This document shows, one piece after another, positions 47,601 through 58,717 of a DNA stretch of 64,000 bases. The stretch's first letter is position 1. Every line of letters begins with the position of its first letter. This DNA comes from Lacticaseibacillus paracasei subsp. paracasei (GTDB lineage: Bacteria; Bacillota; Bacilli; Lactobacillales; Lactobacillaceae): assembly GCF_000829035.1 (NCBI RefSeq), contig NZ_AP012541.1, forward strand, positions 2,542,001-2,606,000. Direction: 5' to 3'. The notes beneath the pieces are model-generated. The model saw only the letters and a program-made list of their open reading frames with translations. It was not told the origin of the DNA and did not search any database. A program made the translations under genes and the position numbers.

Positions 47601-50600
47601 AGCGAGTAACTGCCCAGCAACAAATCGCCAAATGAAGCAATCCCGTTTTCATCTGTCGTCACGTCGCGGCTGTAACCAGCACTATTCGTCAGCCGGAAGA
47701 CGGCACCTGGCAACACATGAGTTGCGTACGTGCGATCAACCTTTTTGACATTCAGGGTTTTGACTTGATAATTAGTCACGTTGACTTTAATCGGATGCTC
47801 TTTATTCTCGGTTGCCAAATCGCCTGCCGTCTGAGTTTGATCTGTCTGTTTCACTTCAAACGGATGCTTGTCGCTGTTTGGCCGATATGGCGGTAAGCTC
47901 TTGGTTTCCTGAATATAGTACTTGCCTGCTGGTAAATTAAATGGCAAGTTGATCTGACCATTGTCATCCGTGACTAAATCCTTGGCGATCTCAGTACCAT
48001 CATTTTGATACAGTGCGTACGTGATACCTGCAATTGGATTGCCAAAGTTGCCATCGGTTTTAGTGACCTGCAGTGCACGGCGATACAATGGTTCCGTGAT
48101 GGTCGGGAACTTCAGCGTTTCGTCACCAGTGATATTAACATCGACGCCTTTGGCCAGATCATCGGGGATGACATAACCTTCGGGCGCTTTGGTTTCGACC
48201 AACTGGTACTTGCCTTCATACAGATCAGATGAATCAAAGATGAAGGTCCCATCTTGGCTAATGATTGTTGCGTCCCAAGACTTGCTTTGGTCAACCTTGC
48301 CGTCATCGCCGTAACGATAAAGCTTAAATTCGGCGCCGATCATTGGCTGGCGATCAGGGAATTTGTCATCAGTGAGCGTTTCTGCCTGCTTCTTGATATC
48401 CAGTTGACCAGGTTTCTTCTGGTTATACGCCGTCACTGTAGCGGACGGCGCCTTGTTAGAAATGATCGCCGCCACACTGCCGGCTTTCAGACTATCTTCC
48501 CAAACCTGCTTGTCAGGCCCGCTGGTAATCGTTGCCTGATCATGCGCATCCCCGCGATAATGATCTGGGGCTTGCGTTTCAACCAGCTTGTAATTGCCTG
48601 GCTTCAAGTCTTCAAGGACGTATTCGCCATCTTTCAAGTCAGGGGTGAACTTGTCGCCAGCATACTGACCTGAAAAGCTGCTAGCCGTTCCGATAGTGAT
48701 TTTGCCGTCAGCGTTGGTCTTCATGCCCGACTTCAATGTTTTCTGCGTATCGGTATCCACTAAGTCATACGTGGCGCCGGGAAGCAGATAGTGTTTGTTA
48801 TCTGTTTCTGATTGGCCCTTAGCGCGGTTGTCATACTTCGACAGCGTGATCTGATAAGGCTCGTTTTCAACCGCCTCCGTTTGAATCGCCGTGCCTGTGT
48901 CGGAAGTTGCGTTCAGATGAATGGTCTGTGGTGCCAATGGCTTATACCCTGCTGGGGTATCGAGTTCCGTCAACGTATAGTCAATCCCAATTGGCAGTCC
49001 TTGGAAGGTTGCCAGTGCCTTATTCGTGGCCGAATCAAGTTTTGTGGTGGCTTCAAATGTATGGGTGCCGTCACTTAAGCGGAACTTAACGCCCGGAATT
49101 GGCGTGCCACTGACGCTATCCTTCTTTTCAACCACTAAGTTGGCTAATTGCGTGAGGGTCTCGCCGCTGATACCGGAACCCCAATAAGGCAAGTACCCAT
49201 TTGCGTTTGCAATTCGCGCATCAGGAGGGACACCATCACTTGGCTTTTGAGTCGTTTGGCTGCCATCCCATTCAACGCTACTCGAATTGTATGCCCATCC
49301 TGAGTTCTTGCTACTTGTTGAGTATGCAACGCTCACTTCGTAATTATTGAGCGGACTATTGGCCGTTTGGACGAGATTGCCAAAAGTTCGATTAAAAGTA
49401 ATTGTAAACTTCTTGCCATCTAGAGAAAGGCTGTAATCCTTCCCTTCTTCAAGCGTATCCGGGTCAGCTATACCAACCTTTAGTGTCACCACAAAACTGG
49501 TAGCATTGATTTCTGCTCCAGTACCTCTTGGATCCAAAGTATCCTCAATGACTGGATTCACCATTGGTCGATACTTGTCTTGGATATTGATCAAATTCAC
49601 TTTCCAATTCAAGACATTTTTTAGTTTAGTATCAGCACTAACAGTTTTGCTGATCGGCGTCCAATAACTTTGTGCCGACTTTGAGGCTGACGGATTGAAC
49701 GTCGGAATTGCCGTGGTCGGTTCGGTATCTGTCACAGTCGCATTGTTGGCGAAGTTAGGATCGTTATAGTTCCACTGGTTAGCGCGCATCGTCTTGAAAA
49801 CAACCCAAACACGCCCCGTACCGATATTTGGAAAATCAAAATCCAATTGTTGTGCTAAGTTTGAATTGTTCTTGAGCCACGTATTTGGCGTGTTGGTTGG
49901 TAACAGATGTTGCTGTGCTGCATCCTCAGCTTTAAGTGCTGTTGATGACCAGCCACCGGTTCCATAATATGGACTCGTCTTGATTTCTTTCACATCGTTA
50001 GAAGAAGCTGGATCACCTGTGTTCGATGGATCAACTCCGTCTGGTCCCGTGACTTCATAGAATTTAATCGAATCAGGAATCAACTCGTAATTAACGCCAT
50101 CAAACCGCGGCAAAATATCGGTCAGGTGCATGTGGCCATATGGAAGCCCCAATTGGTTAACCAAGACACCCCAATACTGGGTATCGGGCGCATCACTCCA
50201 AGAATTCTTCAAGGCTCCGCTAAAGGCCCCTTCTTCTGGTGTTGGTGTACTACTACTATCACCGCTGGCAACGTCATCATCACCTGGTGGCAAGTCAAAG
50301 AAGAAAAATGCGCGATTATTTAAAGCCTTTTTCAAAGCGTCTGGGTCGTGACCGACTTGGCCTAGTTTCAACATGTCCAGCTTAGTATGCGTATAAATCA
50401 CAATTTGCGAATCTGTTTCTGCATACGCCCCTTTGAGCGTGACGACAAAGCCGCGAATGCCTTTTTCCTGACCATTCGCATTAATCGGATTTGTCTTATC
50501 CTTGTCGTTATATTGCTTAACTGCAGATTGAACGTCAGCGTCTTGGGTACTCATATCGTAATCAGTCCCCGGCTTCAGCAACGTTCTTGCGCCGTCCGGA

Positions 50601-52778
50601 TTCTGGGCGTAGACAAGAATACCGTCACTAGCGCCGTCGTCAACATTTGCTGAGACATTTTCACCGGAGATGGTGTTGATGTTATCGGCCGTTGGATCGT
50701 TGTCCAGCTTATCGACCCCATCCGGGAAAAGGTCGAAGATTTTACCATTCTTCATGTTCCGGAAAACGCGGTTGGCATTGATCCGCCACGTCATTTGACC
50801 ATTGTAGGCATCAATCTTGCCGCCTACTTTTGTAATCCTGCTTGGCAGCCTAACTGGATAGGTCGCATGATCGTAATGATTCTTCTGATCATTCACAATA
50901 TTGGTTAAGTTGTCGCCATTTTTCGGTGTGTTCTTCAGTTTCGTCTGATATTGAATCTGGAATGAAGCATTTTCCGGGAGATCGCCGTCGCCAAGATAAG
51001 TTAGTGTGAACTCGCCGTCGCCTTTTTCAGTGACCTTAAAGTACTTCGCGATGTCGACTTTGGAAACAATCGGCGTTGCCCACTCATCAAACGTGACTTG
51101 AAAGACCTTCAAGGACTTCGTGTCTAAGGTTTGATTGCCATCTGTCTCGATGTTGGGTTGATCATGCTCATCTTTCCCGCTGGTTTGCTTACCAAAGCGA
51201 TCCGTTAGCGTGGCGCCCGCCTTCATGGTGTCCATGCTGTAATTCCAATTAATTTTCCAGTTAAGTGCTCGGAAGTTATTGGTAATATCGCCAGATTTGG
51301 TGATCGCTACACCGGAGTTGCGCATGGTGACACTATCATAGTCATAACCGTCAGACGACTGTGAACCAGTTAAGTAACGATAGCCTTCAACTAAGGCACT
51401 GCCCACTTTCCCGGTATCGTCTAAAGATCGGTCAATCGTGGCCGTATAATCTACCTGATACCCAGTTGTTTTTTTAAAGCCGCCTGTCAGATAAATTTTA
51501 ACCGTTCGTTTGTCATCCGATAAAACAGCATGAAAATCTTGGCCGGCGACTAACGGCTTAAGTTCTTCAGAAAAGCCGCCGAGAATATTGACTGGTGCCG
51601 ACGAGACCTTGATCTTCGCCAGATCGCTGTCGCTAAAGGTCAGCGATTTTGAGATAATCTGTTCCGCTGCCTCGTGCCGTCAGTGTCAATGCCATGTCAG
51701 CGTTCTTTGACCGTTTAGCCGGATCACTGTCCCACTTTGTCGGATCGGTTTTGCTGGTTTCGTTCCCGTTTAAATTAAACTTCGCGGTCCCAGCAATGCC
51801 AGTCGGATTCAAGCTTTGTGGTGTCGTCGTAGGCGCATACACCACCACCGGCTTGGCATTCGACCTAAACGTGATTGGAAACTTTGTGTCCTGATCTTTT
51901 GTATGGAAAACCAGTGTCTGATTGAGTGAATCATTAGCAGTTAAAGCCTTAAAGCTTGCTGCAATATGCACTAACCAAGAACCATTACTCGTGGCTTTCA
52001 AAAGTTTGATCGTCAGCTGTCCTGTGGTTGCGTCAAAATAGTACGAGGCGACATCACCGGAAAAGTTGCCGCCGCCGCTTTCAGGAAAAGCAATCTGATC
52101 CTTTGGCAAGGTCGTTGTAAAGGATGCCCCTGCCGGAAACGGGGTGCTCGTTGCCGGTAATGTAAAGGTCATCTCCATCTTCACAGCACTTTGCTGATCG
52201 ACTTCCGTTCCCAAAGGCTGATCATTGCCGTCCTTCAGCGCCACCTTCGTGAAAATATTGGGCAGCTCAGTATCGGCCTTTGCGTCCGGTGTCGCGCTTT
52301 TTTCAGCTTCTGGCGTCTTCGCTTCCGCTGGTTTGGCGGCTGTGCTACTGCTGCTGCCGCTATCAAGTGTGGCTGATGCGCGGCTCTTAAACAGTAGTGT
52401 CACATTGCCCGATGCCGTGACACTGAAATTTTTCGTCTGCTCAAGAGCTGTGTAACCGGAAACAGACTGTTTTTCGGTTGCCGTGTAATTTCCGACCGGC
52501 AAGTTTGGTACCGTCGCCTGGCCGTCCTTACTAATCTCGCTATTCGCCACTACCTGATGCGATTCATTTTGAATCTCATACTTAGCGCCGTTTAGCGGTG
52601 ATCCTTGTTCATCTTGGTTCTTGATCGTGAGCGTACCAGTCACTGCCTGTGTCGGATTTTCGGCTGCAAGGGCTAGTGCTGGCGAAATCAGTTGCACAAT
52701 CATGCCAAGGATCACCGTTAAGTAAATCCCTACTTTAAGCATGAAGTGCCCGGTTTTCTTGACACCTAACTCCCTCAT
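44603..52778 (-). pseudogene. Giant Cna-B/SpaA-repeat surface adhesin, frameshifted
   Basis: The gene starts at ATG 52778 with a GAGGAG site. It encodes a signal peptide (about 1-38), one Cna-B-like domain, a Ser/Ala/Glu-rich linker and adhesive Ig-like domains. The first frame stops at TAG 51633. The rest continues in another frame: the sense resumes as AEQIISKSLTFSDSDLAKIK and runs for over 2,300 codons to 44603. Total length is 3n+1, fitting a single inserted base near 51,672-51,682. The second part has adhesive domains, then 13 SpaA-type domains, then LPSTE, a TM helix (about 2239-2260 of the second frame) and RRRRRS. Intact length would be about 2,724 residues. No sortase is adjacent. 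A sequencing error is the main alternative to a real mutation. Confidence 0.88.
44792..48856 (-). repeat. Three tandem copies of a four-domain SpaA block
   Basis: A block of about 450 residues repeats three times, starting at 48856, 47482 and 46132. Each block has the same order of four domains, opening with TKYDNR, KKQAET (third copy KKADTT), KTDGNFGN and KKVD signatures. Blocks 1 and 2 are the closest; block 3 is more diverged. One extra SpaA-type domain (VVEKKDSVSGTPIPGVKFRL) precedes them. Confidence 0.9.
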
Positions 52779-53165
52779 TTTTCTCCTCTTCCTCCTCTTT
52801 ACAAACCTACTTGGTATCTCCCCCTGAGACCATTAACCTATAATTTATGGATACATTAATTTACGCTCCGCTCAATATCATTGTATAACATTTCTATAAA
52901 TATTGAAGGGATTATAAAGAATATTCATTAAATATATATGCTTATGTTTATTCTTTTCGCCTAGTGGTGATTTGCTTTTAAATCCTTACACATCAGGTGT
53001 TGCAGCCAATTAAAAAATGTACTGTTAGACAGGTTTATTAAATATCGATTTTTTCAGAAGTTGACAGCGTTAACAATAGAGCTTTTTTAGCCCATTATCA
53101 TCTGCTTTTTACTTGTGCAAGAAGAAAAACAAATGCGAAATCTGCTTCATGAAGAGGTGAATGCT
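52779..53165. other. AT-rich gap upstream of the adhesin gene
   Basis: 387 bp of AT-rich sequence between two divergent genes. It presumably holds the adhesin promoter (several TATAAT-like hexamers near 52840-52930), but no pair of hexamers stands out. No repeat or RNA gene is seen. Confidence 0.4.
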
Positions 53166-53336
53166 ATGCTAATAACCGTACTTTTGCTCATTGTTCTGTA
53201 CTTAGTTCGCCAGCACAGCTTGGCAACCCGTTGTTTTCACTGTCTGTTAGCCTTCCTCTTTGGATTAAGCATCCATACTTGGTTAACTTTTTTGCTTCCC
53301 CAGTTTACAATTCAAGTGCAACACCCTGACGACTAG
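53166..53336 (+). CDS. Small membrane protein next to the IS
   Basis: 56 residues from the ATG after an AAGAGG site; the longer frame is not supported. Two hydrophobic segments (MLITVLLLIVLYLVR and CLLAFLFGLSIHTWLTFLL) and a polar tail. The IS begins 23 bp after its stop. No family recognised. It does not look like the missing front of the comC-like gene beyond the IS. Confidence 0.5.
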   Translation: MLITVLLLIVLYLVRQHSLATRCFHCLLAFLFGLSIHTWLTFLLPQFTIQVQHPDD

Positions 53337-53358
53337 ACCATAAAGGCCATGAAGACCT

Positions 53359-54439
53359 ATTCTTGTTAGTGCTAGCTAAACAAGAAAGCAGGAATCTTCA
53401 TGACCCACTCTCAGACTAACACCCACAAGCATTACCAACAACTCAGTTTTAGCGACCGTGCTACAATTCAGGCCCTTCAGGCTGCTGGTGACACCGCGAC
53501 CGTGATTGCACAGAAGCTTCATCGCAGTAAAGCGACAATCTCACGAGAAATCACGCGTGGATCTGTAACTCAGCTCGACTCGAAGCGTCACTCGCATCAA
53601 GTCTATCTTGCGGAAACTGCCCAAGCCATGCACGACCGTAAACGCGATAGAACCGGTCACTACGCCTTTCTTAAGACCGGCCGTGCGTTCTTCAAGGCTC
53701 TCTCCAGGGAGCTTACTCGTAAGCCGCGCGTACACAGCGTTGATAGCTTCGTACACTTCTATCGCGACCAGGGCAAGGCTTGCCCTTCAACGACAACTGT
53801 GTATCGCTACATCGACGCCGGGCTGCTTGAGCTAGACAACATGACACTTCCCAAGAAGCTCCGACGCCGCATCAAAGGCTATAAGAACGCCCACAAGCGC
53901 AAGAATAAGAAGATATACGGCGACTCAATCGAGTTGCGTCCTGCGGCCGTGAATGACCGCACAGGCGTGGGACATTGGGAAGGCGACTTGGTCAAGGGTA
54001 TTCGCTTAGCTGATGAGCCAGCATTAATGACGCTCACAGAACGGTACAGCCGGACTGAGATCATCGTCAAGATTCCTGACTATCATGCGGGCACCTGCCT
54101 TAAAGCCTTGCAGGACACGATCGACGACTACGGGGCCAAGGAATTTGAGAGTATCACTTTTGACAATGGTTCCGAGTTTGCCAAGTTATCAGAGATTGTT
54201 GGAACCCAGATTTACTTCGCACATCCGTACTCGCCTTGGGAGCGTGGCACAAACGAGAACGCCAATGGACTGCTTAGGGAATTCTTCCCGAAAGGGAAGT
54301 CTCTCAGAGCAATTACCCTGGTTGAAATTCAAGCAGTCCAATCCGCACTGAACCATCGTCCCAGACGTATTCTGAACTATCTTCGCCCATGCGATTACTA
54401 CCGATGCATGGCGTAACAGCCTAGACCACTATCAAGAAT
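53359..54439 (+). mobile_element. IS30-family insertion sequence
   Basis: About 1.08 kb. Imperfect terminal inverted repeats: ATTCTTGTTAGTG at the left end, and on the other strand ATTCTTGATAGTG at the right end. They enclose one transposase gene. No clear target duplication is seen, which fits an adjacent deletion. Confidence 0.8.
53400..54416 (+). CDS. IS30-family transposase
   Basis: 338 residues, intact. The N-terminal HTH (LSFSDRATIQALQAAGDTAT, HRSKATISREITRG) is followed by the DDE core: Asp in GHWEGDLVKG, Asp in ITFDNGSEF, and Glu in ERGTNENANGLLREFFPKG. These are the classic IS30 motifs. It appears functional and could still move. Confidence 0.95.
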   Translation: MTHSQTNTHKHYQQLSFSDRATIQALQAAGDTATVIAQKLHRSKATISREITRGSVTQLDSKRHSHQVYLAETAQAMHDRKRDRTGHYAFLKTGRAFFKALSRELTRKPRVHSVDSFVHFYRDQGKACPSTTTVYRYIDAGLLELDNMTLPKKLRRRIKGYKNAHKRKNKKIYGDSIELRPAAVNDRTGVGHWEGDLVKGIRLADEPALMTLTERYSRTEIIVKIPDYHAGTCLKALQDTIDDYGAKEFESITFDNGSEFAKLSEIVGTQIYFAHPYSPWERGTNENANGLLREFFPKGKSLRAITLVEIQAVQSALNHRPRRILNYLRPCDYYRCMA

Positions 54440-54852
54440 TCGTTATCATCGTTGCACTTGACTTGAAAATTGAGGTAACTTTTTTGCTTGCCTCAGGCTT
54501 AATCATCTTTAGCGTGGCTGACTGGCATGAGCGAACGGTTCCTTTCTTCAGCTTTACTGGTTGGTGTTTGACTTTGCTGGTTTGTTTTCCCCATGACCTT
54601 TTCGGCATGATGCTACTTGCTGTCATGATTGGCGGTTTAGCCGTTGTGTCGCAAGGGCTTGGGAGTGCGGATGTGATGTTAATTGCCTTGCTGGCCTGCG
54701 TTTTACGACTCGAGGCAGCGTTAATCGTGACACTGATTGCTTGCGGAACCGCCTGCCTGCATTGGATAGTTGCCCGCCCGCCGAGTTTGCCAATGATCAG
54801 TCATTTAGCGGCTGGTTATGCGTGCTTTGCTTTGGTCAATGGCGGACTATAA
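54440..54852 (+). pseudogene. comC: Prepilin peptidase (ComC-like, A24 family), front lost to the IS
   Basis: The open frame runs in from the right IS end (FVIIVALDLKIEV) and encodes the A24 peptidase core: the first catalytic Asp in SVADWHERTVP and the second in GLGSADVMLI, with several TM helices. Intact ComC-type enzymes are about 220-230 residues with an N-terminal methylase-like part carrying CxxC pairs; that part is absent. A TTG at 54463 could give 129 residues, but the normal N-terminus is missing. Loss of ComC would block processing of competence pilins. Confidence 0.75.
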
Positions 54853-54970
54853 CGCGCTCGCAGTCGCAGAAACCTACACGTAAGGACCTTGAAGCTCAGT
54901 GACCACCCCATGTCATTGAGCTTCAAGGCCACTTACGTTCCAGTTTCTAAACGCTCCTACTCGCGCTCAC
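54848..54970. repeat. Palindromic intergenic repeat, copy C
   Basis: Left end identical to copy A for about 30 nt (TATAACGCGCTCGC...). Outer stem AGAAAC...ACGTAAG / CTTACGT...GTTTCT; inner 17-bp stem at 54887-54903 / 54912-54928 with one wobble. Located between the comC fragment and the rpoC terminator. Confidence 0.8.
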
Positions 54971-54971
54971 C

Positions 54972-55018
54972 AAAAAAGCAGCGCAAGCATCTTTTCAGAT
55001 GTTTACGCCGCTTCTTTT
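54972..55018 (-). terminator. Terminator of rpoBC
   Basis: Minus-strand hairpin AAGCGGCGTAAACATC / GATGCTTGCGCTGCTT with a TGAAAA loop, then a T run; 25 bp after the rpoC stop. Confidence 0.88.
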
Positions 55019-55042
55019 TGGTTTAACTGTCAGTTCACGCGA

Positions 55043-58000
55043 TTACTTTTTGTCCGTATCGCCTTGCTGGCCGTCTTTTGCTTTCATTTGCTTTTCGATG
55101 TCTGAAATCGAATAGACACTGTCGGAAACCGTGCCGACACTCTTTGGTTCTTCGTGTCGATACGTTGCCATCCCGGTACCAGCCGGAATGATCTTCCCAA
55201 TGATGACATTTTCCTTCAAACCGATCAGCGGATCGTTCTTGCCGCGAATCGAGGCATCGGTCAATACCCGTGTCGTTTCCTGGAAGGAAGCGGCAGACAG
55301 GAAACTGTTGGTCTCCAAGGAAGCCTTGGTGATCCCCAGTAGAACTGGCCGACCAGTAGCAGGGATACCGCCACTGATAATTGCCTGCGTATTCTTTTCC
55401 TTAAAGTCAGCAATATCGAGTAAGGTTCCTGGCAAGATGTTGGTGTCGCCTGGATCCATGACCCGGATCTTGCGCAGCATCTGGCGGACCATCACTTCAA
55501 CGTGCTTATCGCCGATATCAACACCTTGCATACGGTAAACTTTCTGAACTTCAGAAAGCAGGTAATTTTCGGTGGCCATGACATCGCGCACTTTAATCAA
55601 TTGCTTAGGATCAATCGAACCACCAGTCAGGCGTTCGCCACGATTAATGTGGTCGCCTTCAGCAACTGCCACACTGGAAGCATATGGCACGCTGTAAGTC
55701 CGGGTGTCGGTTTCACCTTTGACCGTGATTTCCCGTGTGTGCTCAGCTGGATTTTCGTCAATCGCCGTAATTTCACCGGTCACTTCCGTAATCACAGCTT
55801 CACCTTTAGGGTTACGAGCTTCAAAGATTTCCTGAACACGAGGCAGCCCTTGCGTAATATCTTCGCCACCGGCAACACCGCCAGTATGGAAGTTCCGCAT
55901 GGTCAGCTGGGTACCAGGTTCACCGATAGATTGCGCAGCAACAGTCCCGACAGCTTCGCCGACTTCAACTTGTTCGCCAGTGGCCATGTTACGACCGTAG
56001 CACTTCTGGCAGACCCCATGTTTGGTGTTGCAAGTGAAGACCGAACGGATCGTGACGGATTCAACCCCGGCATCCACGATCATCTGAGCAGTATCTTCGT
56101 CCATCAAGGTATTGCGCTTGACGAGCACTTCGCCACTCTTCGGATCCAGCACATCCTTCATGGTGAAACGACCAACCAGTCGATCATACAACGGTTCGAT
56201 CATTTCATTACCTTCACGGATAGCACTGACAACTAAGCCACGGTCGGTACCGCAGTCCTCTTCACGAACAATGACATCCTGTGCAACATCAACCAGCCGC
56301 CGAGTCAGATAACCTGAATCAGCCGTCTTCAGCGCCGTATCGGTCATCCCTTTACGAGCACCGTGAGTTGACATGAACATTTCCATGACGGACAGGCCCT
56401 CACGGAAGTTCGAGATAACAGGCACTTCCATCATCCCACCGTTTGGCGCAGCCATCAGACCACGCATGCCGGCAAGCTGTGTAAAGTTAGAAATGTTACC
56501 ACGAGCACCTGAATCGGACATCATCGAAATTGGGTTGTTCGGGTCAAACGAATCAACCAGCTTCTGCTGAATATCATCTTTGGCATCATTCCAGATCTGG
56601 ATAACCCGATCATGCCGTTCCTCGTCGGTAATCAACCCACGACGGAACTGCTTGGAAACAGTGGCAACCTTCTTATGGGCAGCTTCGACAATTTCAGGCT
56701 TTTCCTTCAAGTTAGTAATGTCCGCGATCCCGACAGTCAAGCCAGAGTTAGTGGACTGCGTATAGCCCAAAGTCTTCATATCATCCAGCAAGTCACTGGT
56801 CCGTTGAACTTTATAGACCTTGAAGACTTGCGCAATGATGTCAGACAGGAAGCCTTTCTTGAATGGATCGATTAACGGTGCATCTTCAAGGTAGTCGCTG
56901 ATGTCTTCACCCTTATCGATGAAATACTTATCCGGCACACCATTGACGATGTTATCCTGCGTCGGTTCATTCAAATATGGGAAGTCTTTCGGCATAATCT
57001 CGTTAAAGATCGCCTTACCAACACTGGTGACCATGATCTTTTGTTTCTGATCATCGGTAAACGGCTTGTCCGTAAAGGAATTAGTCGCAATCCCGATGCG
57101 GCTGTGCAAGTGGACATAACCGTTTTGCAAGGCCATCAACACTTCGTTGGTGTCCTTAAAGATCATGCCTTCACCTTCGCGGCCTTTTTGTTCCATGGTC
57201 AGGTAGTAGTTACCCAGCACAACGTCCTGTGATGGCGTAACGATTGGCTTGCCATCTTTTGGTGCCAAAATATGGTGTGCAGCCAACATCAGCATCCGTG
57301 CTTCAGCCATCGCTTCGTCAGATAGCGGTACATGGATCGCCATCTGGTCACCATCAAAGTCAGCGTTATAAGCTTCGCAGACCAGCGGGTGCAACCGGAT
57401 GGACTTCCCATCAACAAGGACAGGTTCAAATGCCTGAATCCCAAGTCGATGCAAGGTAGGTGCACGGTTCAACAGCACTGGACGTTCCTTGATGACATCT
57501 TCAAGCACGTCCCAAACATCATCATCTTGGCGATCAATCTTGCGACGAGCATTCTTGATGTTGCTAGCCATGTCGCGCTTAACCAATTCGCGCATCACAA
57601 ATGGCTTGAACAGTTCCAATGCCATTTCACGTGGTACACCGCATTGATAGAACTTCAGCCATGGGCCGACATCAATAACGGAACGGCCGGAGTAATCGAC
57701 ACGCTTACCAAGCAAGTTCTGACGGAACCGGCCTTGCTTCCCTTTCAGCATGTGTGATAGGGACTTGAGCGGGCGATTACCTGGCCCCGTAACCGGACGG
57801 CCACGACGACCATTATCAATCAAAGCATCAACCGCTTCCTGCAGCATCCGCTTTTCGTTTTGAACAATGATACTTGGCGCATTGAGATCAAGCAGGCGCT
57901 TCAACCGATTATTTCGGTTGATAACCCGTCGATACAAGTCGTTCAGATCGGAAGTGGCAAAACGGCCACCTTCAAGTTGAACCATTGGCCGCAGATCCGG

Positions 58001-58705
58001 TGGGATAACTGGGATCGTGTCCATGACCATCCAAGCTGGATCATTACCGGATTCCTTGAAGGCATCCAGAATATCCAACCGGCGAATCGCACGAGTCCGC
58101 TTTTGGCCTTGGGCTGACTTCAAGTCTTCCTTTAATTCGGCAACTTCTTTATCAAGCTCAACATCCTGCAACAATTCCTTGATGGCTTCAGCACCCATCT
58201 TGGCATTGAAGGTTTGACCGTATTCTTCGCGTTTTTCACGATATTCACGTTCGGTCAGGAGCTGCTTTTTCTCCATCGGCGTATCGCCAGGATCGATCAC
58301 AACGTAGGATGCAAAATAAATGATCTCTTCGAGTGACCGCGGTGACATGTCCAGTACCAGACCCATCCGACTTGGGATGCCCTTGAAGTACCAGATGTGG
58401 GTAACCGGTGCGGCTAGTTCGATATGACCCATCCGCTCACGGCGAACCTTGGAACGAGTAACTTCAACACCGCAGCGATCACAAACGATTCCCTTATAAC
58501 GAATCCGCTTGTACTTGCCACAGGCACATTCCCAGTCCTTGGTCGGTCCGAAGATGCGTTCATCGAACAAGCCGTCCCGCTCAGGTTTTAACGTCCGGTA
58601 GTTGATGGTCTCAGGTTTTTTAACTTCCCCATAGGACCAGCTACGGATTTTATCTGGCGAGGCTAAGCCGATTTGCATACTTTCAAACTTATTGACATCA
58701 ATCAA
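55043..58705 (-). CDS. rpoC: RNA polymerase beta' subunit
   Basis: 1,220 residues from a TTG start ([20 protein letters not shown]) with a GGAGG site. N-terminal zinc site [20 protein letters not shown], active-site Mg loop [13 protein letters not shown], second zinc site [13 protein letters not shown]. Full length and intact. 12 bp after rpoB. Confidence 0.98.
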   Translation of the reverse strand: MIDVNKFESMQIGLASPDKIRSWSYGEVKKPETINYRTLKPERDGLFDERIFGPTKDWECACGKYKRIRYKGIVCDRCGVEVTRSKVRRERMGHIELAAPVTHIWYFKGIPSRMGLVLDMSPRSLEEIIYFASYVVIDPGDTPMEKKQLLTEREYREKREEYGQTFNAKMGAEAIKELLQDVELDKEVAELKEDLKSAQGQKRTRAIRRLDILDAFKESGNDPAWMVMDTIPVIPPDLRPMVQLEGGRFATSDLNDLYRRVINRNNRLKRLLDLNAPSIIVQNEKRMLQEAVDALIDNGRRGRPVTGPGNRPLKSLSHMLKGKQGRFRQNLLGKRVDYSGRSVIDVGPWLKFYQCGVPREMALELFKPFVMRELVKRDMASNIKNARRKIDRQDDDVWDVLEDVIKERPVLLNRAPTLHRLGIQAFEPVLVDGKSIRLHPLVCEAYNADFDGDQMAIHVPLSDEAMAEARMLMLAAHHILAPKDGKPIVTPSQDVVLGNYYLTMEQKGREGEGMIFKDTNEVLMALQNGYVHLHSRIGIATNSFTDKPFTDDQKQKIMVTSVGKAIFNEIMPKDFPYLNEPTQDNIVNGVPDKYFIDKGEDISDYLEDAPLIDPFKKGFLSDIIAQVFKVYKVQRTSDLLDDMKTLGYTQSTNSGLTVGIADITNLKEKPEIVEAAHKKVATVSKQFRRGLITDEERHDRVIQIWNDAKDDIQQKLVDSFDPNNPISMMSDSGARGNISNFTQLAGMRGLMAAPNGGMMEVPVISNFREGLSVMEMFMSTHGARKGMTDTALKTADSGYLTRRLVDVAQDVIVREEDCGTDRGLVVSAIREGNEMIEPLYDRLVGRFTMKDVLDPKSGEVLVKRNTLMDEDTAQMIVDAGVESVTIRSVFTCNTKHGVCQKCYGRNMATGEQVEVGEAVGTVAAQSIGEPGTQLTMRNFHTGGVAGGEDITQGLPRVQEIFEARNPKGEAVITEVTGEITAIDENPAEHTREITVKGETDTRTYSVPYASSVAVAEGDHINRGERLTGGSIDPKQLIKVRDVMATENYLLSEVQKVYRMQGVDIGDKHVEVMVRQMLRKIRVMDPGDTNILPGTLLDIADFKEKNTQAIISGGIPATGRPVLLGITKASLETNSFLSAASFQETTRVLTDASIRGKNDPLIGLKENVIIGKIIPAGTGMATYRHEEPKSVGTVSDSVYSISDIEKQMKAKDGQQGDTDKK

Positions 58706-58717
58706 AGGGCTAACCTC

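Noticed and set aside
51633..51690. Programmed ribosomal frameshift in the adhesin gene
   Set aside because: No slippery run and no clear downstream pseudoknot near the frame crossing; a simple insertion explains the data.
53326..54429. CTAGACCA on both sides of the IS as a target duplication
   Set aside because: The right copy lies inside the terminal inverted repeat, and the left one is 25 bp outside the left end, so they do not frame the element.
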